From Methanocella paludicola SANAE (lineage in GTDB: Archaea > Halobacteriota > Methanocellia > Methanocellales > Methanocellaceae), in the NCBI RefSeq assembly GCF_000011005.1, contig NC_013665.1, positions 620,001 through 684,000 of the forward strand: DNA of 64,000 bases. The letters are read 5' to 3'. The notes under the pieces were generated by a model. It ran no database searches. It was not told the origin of the DNA and was given only the letters and a program-made list of their open reading frames with translations. Positions 8,928-16,352 of this stretch are shown here, piece after piece (position 1 is the stretch's first letter; each line of letters begins with the position of its first letter). The translations under genes and the position numbers were made by a program.

Positions 8928-9333
8928 CGGTCTTTATCCCCTCGTCGAAGGTCAGCACGTGCGGCTTGATGTCCAGGACGGGCGTTCCGTCAATGGCATC
9001 CAGGCCCTCGACTACCAGCCTGTTGCCCTCAACGGACTTGAGCCTTGCGACCGTAACGCCGATCGGGTTGGGCCGGAACTGGCTCCTGGTGTTGAACACG
9101 CCGGTGATGGGTCTCGCCTGGTCGCCCCTCGGGTGAAGGCGGAGCCTGTAGCCGTCGACCTCGTGGAAATAAAAAATTATGGTGATGAGGTCGTTCTTAT
9201 CGAGGTCCATCAGGCCATCCTCGTACTTTTTATCCAGGATGATCTCTGACGTCTGCGTCTGGAGGACTTCCGTGTGCGTGTCCAGGCTGGATCTATTGTG
9301 CACGTAGCCTATAGGCGTAAAATTGATGCTCAT
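8890..9333 (-). CDS. trmO: TrmO-like tRNA N6-threonylcarbamoyladenosine methyltransferase
   Basis: This 147-residue TsaA/TrmO family protein opens with FTPIGYVHNRS and carries HPRGD and the family hallmark TRSQFRPNPIGVT. TrmO uses S-adenosylmethionine to methylate t6A37 in tRNAs reading ACN codons. The length covers the catalytic beta-barrel domain only, as in many archaeal homologues. It is the first gene of a two-gene unit with dut. Confidence 0.85.
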   Translation of the reverse strand: MSINFTPIGYVHNRSSLDTHTEVLQTQTSEIILDKKYEDGLMDLDKNDLITIIFYFHEVDGYRLRLHPRGDQARPITGVFNTRSQFRPNPIGVTVARLKSVEGNRLVVEGLDAIDGTPVLDIKPHVLTFDEGIKTDDPRKDRTYKTP

Positions 9334-9386
9334 GTCATCTCCCGGCCATATTGCCCAATATCCAATTGTCGCTTAAAAAATATAAT

Positions 9387-10067
9387 TTATTGGTGCGACT
9401 GAGGCTTAGGCAGAAGCGGGTAGAGCCACCCTGCAAATGAGGCGGGCGATCGTGTCTGTATGTATATTTTGCCGGGCCCTCTCATGCGTAGCACCAGGCC
9501 CTCGCCGCTCAGCACGGTGGACTTAATGCCGCCGACCCTTTCCACGCTGTAGGTGATCCCCTGCTGGAATGCGACCAGGTTGCCCGTGTCCACCTTGATC
9601 TCCTCGCCGGGCTGCAGGTCGACGGGGTGGATGGCCCCGAAGGAGGATATGAACAGGTCACCCTGGCCAAAGATGCGTAAGAAGAACAGGCTCTCGCCGG
9701 AGAACAGGCCCTTTGCGCCCTGAAACTTCGTGTCAATGCTCAGGCCTGGCGTGGAGCATAGGTACGACCCGCCCTGGACGAGCCATTCCCCGCTCATCGG
9801 GATGTGCTCGACGTCGCCCGTGTAAGCGGGGCCGAACGTGATGACGCCCTTCCCCTGCTGGCAAATAAAGGTGTTCTGGAAGAAGGACTCGCCGCCGAGG
9901 ACGGTCCTCTTCAGGGAAGATAGCAGGCCGCCCTTTGCGGTGGTCTGGATCTCGATGTTCGGGGTCATGCTGACCATGGCCCCGGCCTCGGAGCTCATCG
10001 ACTCGCCGGCGTCCATCTCGACTTTCAGGAGCGAGTACACCGGCCTGTATAGTATCTCGTACTTCAT
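9387..10067 (-). CDS. AIM24 / TIGR00266 family protein
   Basis: This 226-residue protein belongs to the AIM24-like beta-sandwich family. It shows MKYEILYRPVYSLLKVEM, SEAGAMVSM, GPAYTGDVEHI, and a second half with repeated beta segments (GLFSGESLFFLRIFGQGDLF). No signal peptide or membrane helix is visible. The biochemical role of the family in prokaryotes is not established. It lies 17 bases downstream of the gene at 10085-10804 and probably shares its transcript. Confidence 0.82.
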   Translation of the reverse strand: MKYEILYRPVYSLLKVEMDAGESMSSEAGAMVSMTPNIEIQTTAKGGLLSSLKRTVLGGESFFQNTFICQQGKGVITFGPAYTGDVEHIPMSGEWLVQGGSYLCSTPGLSIDTKFQGAKGLFSGESLFFLRIFGQGDLFISSFGAIHPVDLQPGEEIKVDTGNLVAFQQGITYSVERVGGIKSTVLSGEGLVLRMRGPGKIYIQTRSPASFAGWLYPLLPKPQSHQ

Positions 10068-10084
10068 AGTGATTCCTCAGATCC

Positions 10085-10804
10085 TTATCTTGCGGGTATA
10101 GCCAGGATGTTCAGGCCTGCCTCGAAGCTGCAGCCTTTCCCTGCCCAGGTATCGTTACCGTAAGGGTCGGTATAGACGTCCACGCGGAGCAGGTATTTGC
10201 CGGGCGGCGCATCGGGCTTTACCTTGAAGCCCACTGTGCGGAATATCTTGTCTCCCGGGTCGAGCAGCACGACGTCGACGCGCTCGCTCTCGTATAGCAT
10301 GTATCCGGTCCCGCTATCGTTCCGGCATATCGCGCGTATCTTGATGCGGTCGACGGACGCGTTCGATATGTCGACGACCGTCAGGTGAGTGACGTACGTA
10401 TCGTTGATGTAGGCGTACTGGCCGCCGAGGTCGCTATAAACAAGATCGACGCTGAGCGAGTCCGCGGTCATGCTCTTTTCGACGTGAACCATGTAGTTAG
10501 GGGCATACTGGTCGAGGGGAGAAATGGACGACTGTATGTCCAGGTCCGGTGTGACCGTAGGCGCAGGAGCAGGCGTGGGCACGGGCGTGGGCTCCGGGGT
10601 GGGCGTCGGAGTTGACGTAGGCATAGGAGTAGGCGTGATCACTACGGAAGGCACTGCTGTGGGCGTGTTAGTGGGCACGGCGGCGCCCGATGACAGGACA
10701 AGATATACCAGTATGGCGCCGATGTCCAGTAGCGCGAATAACGCGATGGCGGCTAGAACGGCGGTCCGGTGTTCCTCGATAAAGTTCAGTATTTCAGGGA
10801 TCAT
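10085..10804 (-). CDS. Membrane-anchored protein with Thr/Pro linker, function unknown
   Basis: This 239-residue protein has one N-terminal transmembrane helix (about residues 15-37), a Thr/Pro/Glu-rich linker made of PTPxPTP-type repeats (about 45-90), and a beta-rich outer domain. The outer domain has CARDB-like features such as YVTHLTVVDISNAS and PPGKYLLRVDVYTDPYGND. This is a typical design for an archaeal surface protein whose domain is held away from the membrane. The same linker style occurs in the protein at 60982-62286. No enzyme motif is visible. Confidence 0.75.
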   Translation of the reverse strand: MIPEILNFIEEHRTAVLAAIALFALLDIGAILVYLVLSSGAAVPTNTPTAVPSVVITPTPMPTSTPTPTPEPTPVPTPAPAPTVTPDLDIQSSISPLDQYAPNYMVHVEKSMTADSLSVDLVYSDLGGQYAYINDTYVTHLTVVDISNASVDRIKIRAICRNDSGTGYMLYESERVDVVLLDPGDKIFRTVGFKVKPDAPPGKYLLRVDVYTDPYGNDTWAGKGCSFEAGLNILAIPAR

Positions 10805-10913
10805 GTGAAGGCCTCACGCTCGCTCAAAGCGCCTATCGACCATTAGCCCTTACACATAATAAACGTTCGCAGCCCATAAAATTTTTAAAAAGGCAGGGCG
10901 CATTGTCTCACAT

Positions 10914-11741
10914 ATGACACTGCGCGATACGCTGGTCGGCCTGGGTTATGCTATAGCGTATCGTGCGGCTCTACTCTTCTTCAGCCTCTCGAAGCTGCCC
11001 GTCGCGGGCAGGCTTTTCGAGGCCCCGGTCGCCGCCCGGCGGTTCACGGTCGTGACGGTGCCCATGAACGCGAAGCTCCGGGAGACGTCGGCCATACTAC
11101 CCTTCGACATGATAAGGCAGCTGGTCGATTCAGCAGCTTACGTGGCGATCGCCGATAACTGCGTCTGCAGGGAGGCGCACAACTGCAAGGACTACCCGGC
11201 CAGCCCCGGCTGCGTGTACCTGGGCGATGGGGCCCGGTCCATTAAATACCGGACAAGGCAGGCGACGAAACAGGAGGCCCTGGAGTGGCTCGAAAGGGCC
11301 CGGTCCCTGGGTCTCGTCACCAACGTGGTCTGGTCGTCCGTCGAGTTCGAGGCCATCGGCGCGAACCCGTCCCGCACGGTGGAGATATGCTCCTGCTGCC
11401 CGTGCTGCTGCCTGATGTTCAAGACGAGGGACGCCTCTAAGGCGTACCTGGACAATATCCTGGGTTTCGGCACGGCCCGCGTCACGAGCGCCGACTCCTG
11501 CACCCGCTGCACGAACTGCGAGGCCGCCTGTCCCTTCAAGGCGATAAAGGTGGATATGCACGAGGGCCCGGCGGTCGATATGACACGCTGCAAAGGATGC
11601 GGCCGGTGCGTGGACGCCTGCCGTGCCGGAGTGTTGAAAGTATTTCCGGATGAAGATCCCGCCGCCATTACCGATACATGCGACCATAGCACGCCGAATG
11701 CCCGCGATCTTGTGGAGCGCTTCCTCGGCATGGTCAAATAA
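10914..11741 (+). CDS. Iron-sulfur protein with Cys-rich core and 2[4Fe-4S] ferredoxin domain
   Basis: This 275-residue protein has a Cys-rich N-terminal region (C83, C85, C91, C100 in NCVCREAHNCKDYPASPGC), a second Cys cluster ICSCCPCCCLMF, and a C-terminal ferredoxin pair (CTRCTNCEAACPFKAI and CKGCGRCVDACRAGV). It could bind three or more clusters and act in low-potential electron transfer. Homologues are common in methanogens but unassigned. The ATG follows an A/T-rich TATA region at about 10875-10892, so the mRNA is probably nearly leaderless. Confidence 0.8.
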   Translation: MTLRDTLVGLGYAIAYRAALLFFSLSKLPVAGRLFEAPVAARRFTVVTVPMNAKLRETSAILPFDMIRQLVDSAAYVAIADNCVCREAHNCKDYPASPGCVYLGDGARSIKYRTRQATKQEALEWLERARSLGLVTNVVWSSVEFEAIGANPSRTVEICSCCPCCCLMFKTRDASKAYLDNILGFGTARVTSADSCTRCTNCEAACPFKAIKVDMHEGPAVDMTRCKGCGRCVDACRAGVLKVFPDEDPAAITDTCDHSTPNARDLVERFLGMVK

Positions 11742-11761
11742 TATTTTCAGAGCGCTTTCCA

Positions 11762-11817
11762 CATAGTATATTAACATGTACACACATGGTATCACTGGAG
11801 TGAAAGTTTGCATTAAT
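11762..11817. promoter_or_regulatory. Inverted repeats upstream of cdc6
   Basis: Two short dyads lie just before the cdc6 start: CATGT-ACAC-ACATG and the 12-bp TCACTGGAGTGA. They could be sites for autoregulation by Orc1/Cdc6 or another regulator. No canonical long ORB repeats or large A/T-rich unwinding region are visible, so I do not call an origin here. Confidence 0.35.
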
Positions 11818-12945
11818 ATGACCAAAGACCTTCTCCTGTGGGACCAGACGATATTCAAAGAACAGGAATACTTCGAGCTGGACTTTTTGCCTGAGAACCT
11901 GCTGCACCGGGACGCCCAGATGCGCTCCCTCAAGTTCAGCGTATCGCCCGCTCTCCGGGGCTCGACACCCCTGAACGCCTACTGCAGAGGCGCCCCCGGC
12001 ACGGGCAAAACGTCTGCCGTGCTGAAAGTATTCTCCGAGCTTGAAAACGCCACCCAGAAGGTCGTGCCGGTCTACATCAACTGCCAGGTGGACTCCACGC
12101 GGTACGCCATCTTCGCCCAGATATTTAAAAAATTGTTCGGCTACCCGCCCCCGTCCTCGGGCATCTCCTTTAAAAAATTGTTCTCCCAGATCGCGAAGCA
12201 TCTCGTAGAAAAGAAGCGCGTCTTAATTGTAGCGCTGGACGATTTTAACTACCTGATGGCGAGCAAGGAGGCCGACGAAGTGCTATACTCGCTGCTGCGC
12301 ATGCACGAGGTGCAGCCGGGCGCCAAGGTGGGCGTGATCACCATCCTCAGCGACCTGACCCTGGACATGGTGAGGGACCTGACGCCCCAGGTACAGTCGG
12401 TGTTCCTTCCCGAGGAGATCGCCTTCCCCCAGTACTCGCCCGAAGAGATCAAGGACATCCTGAAGTACCGCGTCAGGTACGGCTTCATGCAGGGCGTCAT
12501 CTCCGACGAGCTGATCGACATCGTCACGGGCTATACCGCGGACACCGGCGACCTGCGCGTGGGCATCAACATGCTCAAGCGCGCCGGCCTGAACGCCGAG
12601 CGCCGGGCCAGCCGCGCCATATCGAAGGAGGATATCGAGAAGGCTTACGAGGGCTCCCGGTACATACACCTGAACTATACGATCAGGAACCTCAAGAAGG
12701 AGGAAAAGGTCCTTTTAAAGTGCATCGTGGCCTCGGGCAAGGAAGAGATGATGTCCGGGGAGCTGTACGAGTGTTTCAAGGAGAAGACCGACCTCGGGTA
12801 CACGTCGTTCTACGAGATGGTGAACCGGCTCGAGGGCCTGAAGATACTCTCCCTGAATACGACGGGCAAGGGCACTCGCGGGCAGAGCCGGCTGGTGTCG
12901 CTCATGTACGACCCCGGCGAGGTCGAGAAGCGCATCGACGTCTGA
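11818..12945 (+). CDS. cdc6: Orc1/Cdc6 family replication initiator ATPase
   Basis: About 375 residues: an AAA+ ATPase with Walker A GAPGTGKTS, Walker B IVALDDFNYL, and a sensor segment (GVITILSDL). A winged-helix DNA-binding domain follows (LLKCIVASGKEEMMSGELYECF onwards). It binds replication origins and recruits MCM. The ATG at 11818 gives the usual N-terminus (TKDLLLWDQTIFKEQEYFE). In-frame ATG 11776 and GTG 11800 would add residues without family support. The stop codon lies inside a perfect palindrome (12936-12955). Confidence 0.92.
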   Translation: MTKDLLLWDQTIFKEQEYFELDFLPENLLHRDAQMRSLKFSVSPALRGSTPLNAYCRGAPGTGKTSAVLKVFSELENATQKVVPVYINCQVDSTRYAIFAQIFKKLFGYPPPSSGISFKKLFSQIAKHLVEKKRVLIVALDDFNYLMASKEADEVLYSLLRMHEVQPGAKVGVITILSDLTLDMVRDLTPQVQSVFLPEEIAFPQYSPEEIKDILKYRVRYGFMQGVISDELIDIVTGYTADTGDLRVGINMLKRAGLNAERRASRAISKEDIEKAYEGSRYIHLNYTIRNLKKEEKVLLKCIVASGKEEMMSGELYECFKEKTDLGYTSFYEMVNRLEGLKILSLNTTGKGTRGQSRLVSLMYDPGEVEKRIDV

Positions 12946-12969
12946 TCAGACGTCGTCTAATTAGACGAC
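12936..12969. terminator. Two abutting perfect palindromes between convergent genes
   Basis: CGACGTCTGATCAGACGTCG (12936-12955) and GTCGTCTAATTAGACGAC (12952-12969) are each perfect palindromes and share three to four bases. The first is centred on the TGA stop of cdc6, and the second contains the TAA stop of the opposing membrane-protein gene. They may act as a bidirectional terminator or mRNA 3' hairpins for both genes, or be a protein-binding site. The function is inferred from position. Confidence 0.6.
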
Positions 12970-14133
12970 ATAATAGCCCCACGTCGCCCATAGCGCCATG
13001 AGCAGGCCCTGGAGAAGCGCCATTGCGATAGTGGCCGTATCGTCGAAGTCCCTGTTCTCTCCCAGTTTTGCGAAGACGATGAACAGCGGAAAGGCGAGTA
13101 CGACGTACCGGGCCATGCTCCAGGCGGACGAGGGCGTCGACAGGGGTATTAAAATTAAAAGCAGCCCGTAGAGCCATAAGGAAAAGCCCACTTTTTTATA
13201 AGACAGTAGCATGACGATGAGCGCTATGAGCGTGAAGCACGCGCCGAACAGCACTTCCGTGCTGGCGGGCGTTATGAGCCTGTACCCCAGCTCCATAATG
13301 GGGTTCACGAGATGGCCTCCCCAGGCTGACTGCACGTGGACAAAGGCCAGAGGGTCGCCCATCAGGTAATAGCAATACAGGGCGTAGGCCGATATGCCCG
13401 CCGGGATGAGGAGCATGTACAGGGCGTCCGCCCTGATGTTTTGCAGCTTAAACTCCTTAGACCTGAGGTACTCATAGAGGACAGGCAGGATGATGATGAC
13501 CCCGTAGGGGCGGGTGAGCGCCGTGAAGAATCCCAGGGCGCCGGTGAATATCCAGTTACCTTTTTTCGCGTAGTAGAGGCAGGCCAGGCTCAGCGCCAGG
13601 AACAGCGACTCAGTGAGTATGCCCGACAGGACGAACGCCGTAGGGAACAGGAAGAGGTACTTGATCGAGCGCATCGCCGTCCGCTCGTCGCTGTCAAGGC
13701 CGACAATCCTGTAGAGGTAAAAGCAGGCGATGAGCAGGCACACGCTGGAAATGATGAAGCCAGAGAGCGCGGGGTCATTGAGGACCGTATCGAGGATGCG
13801 CATCAGCAGCGGGTAGAGGGGGAAAAAGGCGTAATTGGCCATCTTCGTCCTGTCGACGGGTATGAAGTACCCGTACTGGGCGATGTCGATGTAGTTGACG
13901 GAATCCCACACTTTCCAGATACGCAGGAACTCGGAAGGCATGCTGAGCTTCACGTGCGCGATATGCTGGTAGGCGATGAACCCTATGACCGTGAGCACGG
14001 CCCTGGTGGTCACGAAAAGGGTCAGCGTATAGGCGAGCCATGCCGGCACCTGTTTAAATCGGGCAGGGCGCTCCGGCTTTTCTGCTATCCGTGTTGTCAC
14101 TAGCTCCTGCCGATGACCCGACGATGCCGCCAT
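12961..14133 (-). CDS. PIG-V-like multipass mannosyltransferase
   Basis: This 390-residue protein has about nine or ten transmembrane helices. The first outer loop contains the acidic WDSVNYIDIAQYGY motif, followed by FFPLYPLLMR and TRPYG, as in the PIG-V / GT-C group of dolichol-phosphate-mannose-dependent enzymes. Archaeal members probably glycosylate lipids or surface glycans from a polyprenol-phosphate sugar. Its stop lies in the shared palindrome with cdc6. Donor and acceptor are unknown. Confidence 0.75.
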   Translation of the reverse strand: MAASSGHRQELVTTRIAEKPERPARFKQVPAWLAYTLTLFVTTRAVLTVIGFIAYQHIAHVKLSMPSEFLRIWKVWDSVNYIDIAQYGYFIPVDRTKMANYAFFPLYPLLMRILDTVLNDPALSGFIISSVCLLIACFYLYRIVGLDSDERTAMRSIKYLFLFPTAFVLSGILTESLFLALSLACLYYAKKGNWIFTGALGFFTALTRPYGVIIILPVLYEYLRSKEFKLQNIRADALYMLLIPAGISAYALYCYYLMGDPLAFVHVQSAWGGHLVNPIMELGYRLITPASTEVLFGACFTLIALIVMLLSYKKVGFSLWLYGLLLILIPLSTPSSAWSMARYVVLAFPLFIVFAKLGENRDFDDTATIAMALLQGLLMALWATWGYYVV

Positions 14134-14181
14134 GCTTATACACCCGATATCAGGGCGCTTAAGCGTGCATCATATAAAACG

Positions 14182-14523
14182 TTAATGTACTGACTTCCTG
14201 TCCTTTGATATGATATCGGTGTACCACTCCTCCACCCTCTCGTACTCGCCCGTGGCGTTCGCGATACGGACGGCGATGGAGTGATAGCATACGCCGCCCT
14301 TGACGGAGAGGCGGTACAAATAATCGTTACAGGTGCAGAAATCTTCCTCGACGATGTAGTCGCCCGTGGACCCCTGTACGACGAAGAAGTCCTTATATTT
14401 CTTTATCTTTCCGGACCTCACGGTCTCTATTGCCTTTTTTCCCCGGGCGCCGAACTCCAGGGCGAGGCGCTTTTCGTTCTCGGGCGTGAGGCCATCTTTT
14501 TCAATGTCATCGAATATGCTCAA
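14182..14523 (-). CDS. Small SWIM zinc-finger protein
   Basis: This 113-residue protein carries a SWIM-type zinc motif, C63-T-C65 then 13 residues then C79-Y-H81. SWIM domains bind DNA or proteins, and in archaea they occur in small proteins linked to recombination and repair. The start is a TTG that overlaps the TGA of the Nif3-like gene (TTGA), so the two are translationally coupled. The partner is unknown. Confidence 0.75.
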   Translation of the reverse strand: MSIFDDIEKDGLTPENEKRLALEFGARGKKAIETVRSGKIKKYKDFFVVQGSTGDYIVEEDFCTCNDYLYRLSVKGGVCYHSIAVRIANATGEYERVEEWYTDIISKDRKSVH

Positions 14524-15275
14524 CTTCGCTTTCCATCCTTTTGTATCGTTTTTATTCCGGGCGGGTCGTCGATGAAGACCGCCGGGACCGTGCGGCTCAG
14601 CCGTTCCGCCAGCGCTTTCATCGCGGGCGCTTCCGTAAAATAGTGTGGGGCGCTTACCAGCGCCACATCGCCGCGGCCCAGTATGACGTCGTGCTTCAGC
14701 TCGGAAGAGAGGAGCACGTCCACGTCCGCCTTTCTCGCCTCGTCCAGCGCCAGCCTGAACCCGCTGCCCGAGACGACCACGGCTCGCCTCACGCTTCGCT
14801 CGTCATCGCCGACGTACTCGACGTCACACCCCAGCCTCTCCGACGCCAGCGAGGCGAACCGGCCCAGGCTCATTTCCGGCACGTTCCCGGCCCTTCCGCC
14901 GTAAAATACCACTGTGTCAGACAGGCCCAGGAGCTCCGCGAGCGCATCGTTCACGCCGCCCGGAGCGTTATCGTAGTTCGTATGCATGGAGTACAGGGAC
15001 ATGCCGCTATCCAGAAGCAGCTTAAGACGTACGGCCAGATCTTCGTTAATGACGTTCACCGGGTCCCATATGAGCGTATGGTGCGTGACCAGCGCCTGCG
15101 CTCCCTCCTCCACGGCCCGCCGGATCACGTATGGCGTGGGGTCCAGCGCCGTCGCTACCATATCAACATCCTCCGCGCCCTTCACGATCAGGCCGATCCG
15201 GCCCGCGTCGAACTCTTCCGCCAGGGCAGGCGGGGCGATCTCCTCCAGCCTGGAAACGAGGTCACTGAGCTTCAT
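14520..15275 (-). CDS. Nif3-like dinuclear metal-centre protein
   Basis: This 251-residue protein matches the NIF3/YbgI family (GTP cyclohydrolase I type 2 homologue). The probable metal ligands are visible: VTHHTLIWDP, SMHTNYDNAPGGVNDALAE, and a C-terminal APHYFTEAP. The family binds two metal ions, but its physiological reaction is unsettled. It lacks the long insertion found in larger bacterial members. It is the first gene of a two-gene unit with the SWIM protein. Confidence 0.88.
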   Translation of the reverse strand: MKLSDLVSRLEEIAPPALAEEFDAGRIGLIVKGAEDVDMVATALDPTPYVIRRAVEEGAQALVTHHTLIWDPVNVINEDLAVRLKLLLDSGMSLYSMHTNYDNAPGGVNDALAELLGLSDTVVFYGGRAGNVPEMSLGRFASLASERLGCDVEYVGDDERSVRRAVVVSGSGFRLALDEARKADVDVLLSSELKHDVILGRGDVALVSAPHYFTEAPAMKALAERLSRTVPAVFIDDPPGIKTIQKDGKRS

Positions 15276-15405
15276 TCACACACAAGTAACACTCCTCCGG
15301 ATAAAAATATAGCCTTTTAGTGAGCGCGGCAAAAATATTTGGCGTAATCACATTTGATTAACACCGGGCACAAAGTTAATATTGCCAAAAGCCTACTCAT
15401 CCTAG

Positions 15406-16344
15406 ATGCAAGAAAGCCTGGTGGACAATTACGGCAGAAGGGTGACGAGCCTCAGGATGTCGCTCACCAACAGGTGCAACCTTCAGTGCATCTACTGCCA
15501 CAACGAGGGCGAGTCGGGCTCGGGCGGGGAGATCACCGTGGACGAGATCGCCCGCCTGGTGCGCATAGCCACGAAGTACGGCGTCGACCGGGTAAAGTTC
15601 TCCGGCGGAGAGCCGCTCCTTAGAACGGACCTCGAGGACATCCTGAGGGCGCTGCCGCCGCTGAAGGACATTTCGCTTACGACGAACGGCACGCTTCTGG
15701 CCCCGCGGGCTAAGGGCCTCAAGGAGGCCGGGCTCGACCGGGTCAACATCAGCCTCGATACGATGGACAGCGGCCGTTTCGACCTCATCACCCAGCGTAA
15801 AGGCCAGTTCAGCAGGGTCATGGACGGCATCAACGCCGCCATCGATGCCGGGCTGACGCCCGTGAAGCTCAACATGGTCTACCTGAAAGGCATTAACGAG
15901 GACGAGATCGAGCGCATGATCGAGTTCATCCGCGGCAGGCCTCTCGTTCTTCAGGTCATCGAGCTCATGAATTTCAAGGGCGCCTTCAAGTATCATGCGG
16001 ACATCTCCGCTCTGGAGCATTCTCTAAAGGCCAGGGCGGACGACTATAAATGCAGGGAGATGCACCGCCGCACCAAGTATTACCTGAACGGCGCCGAAGT
16101 GGAGATCGTGCGCCCCATCGATAATTCCGAGTTCTGCATGAACTGTAACCGGCTCCGTGTCACTTCCGACTTCAAGCTTAAGCCCTGTCTGCTTCGCAAC
16201 GATAATCTCGTTAGTCTGCGGGGGCTTGACGATGAGGGCCTCGAAAAGGCACTGCGGTATACTGTGGGCATCCGGGAGCCGTTCTTCAAGGCTGCGCCCG
16301 TCGCCATGCCTAAAAAATCCGAAAAAGTCCCCTCGGAAAATTGA
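15406..16344 (+). CDS. moaA: GTP 3',8-cyclase (molybdopterin synthesis, radical SAM)
   Basis: This 312-residue radical SAM enzyme catalyses the first step of molybdenum/tungsten cofactor synthesis. The N-terminal cluster motif is CNLQCIYC, followed by KFSGGEPLLR. The C-terminal second-cluster Cys residues lie in FCMNCNRLRVTSDFKLKPCL. The product is needed for tungsten or molybdenum enzymes such as the oxidoreductase at 21466. A TATA-like stretch lies within the A/T-rich 130 bases before the start. Confidence 0.93.
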   Translation: MQESLVDNYGRRVTSLRMSLTNRCNLQCIYCHNEGESGSGGEITVDEIARLVRIATKYGVDRVKFSGGEPLLRTDLEDILRALPPLKDISLTTNGTLLAPRAKGLKEAGLDRVNISLDTMDSGRFDLITQRKGQFSRVMDGINAAIDAGLTPVKLNMVYLKGINEDEIERMIEFIRGRPLVLQVIELMNFKGAFKYHADISALEHSLKARADDYKCREMHRRTKYYLNGAEVEIVRPIDNSEFCMNCNRLRVTSDFKLKPCLLRNDNLVSLRGLDDEGLEKALRYTVGIREPFFKAAPVAMPKKSEKVPSEN

Positions 16345-16352
16345 ATATTTTT

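Noticed and set aside
11742-11817. Replication origin beside cdc6
   Set aside because: The short dyads do not match ORB-type repeats, and the region lacks a long A/T-rich unwinding element.
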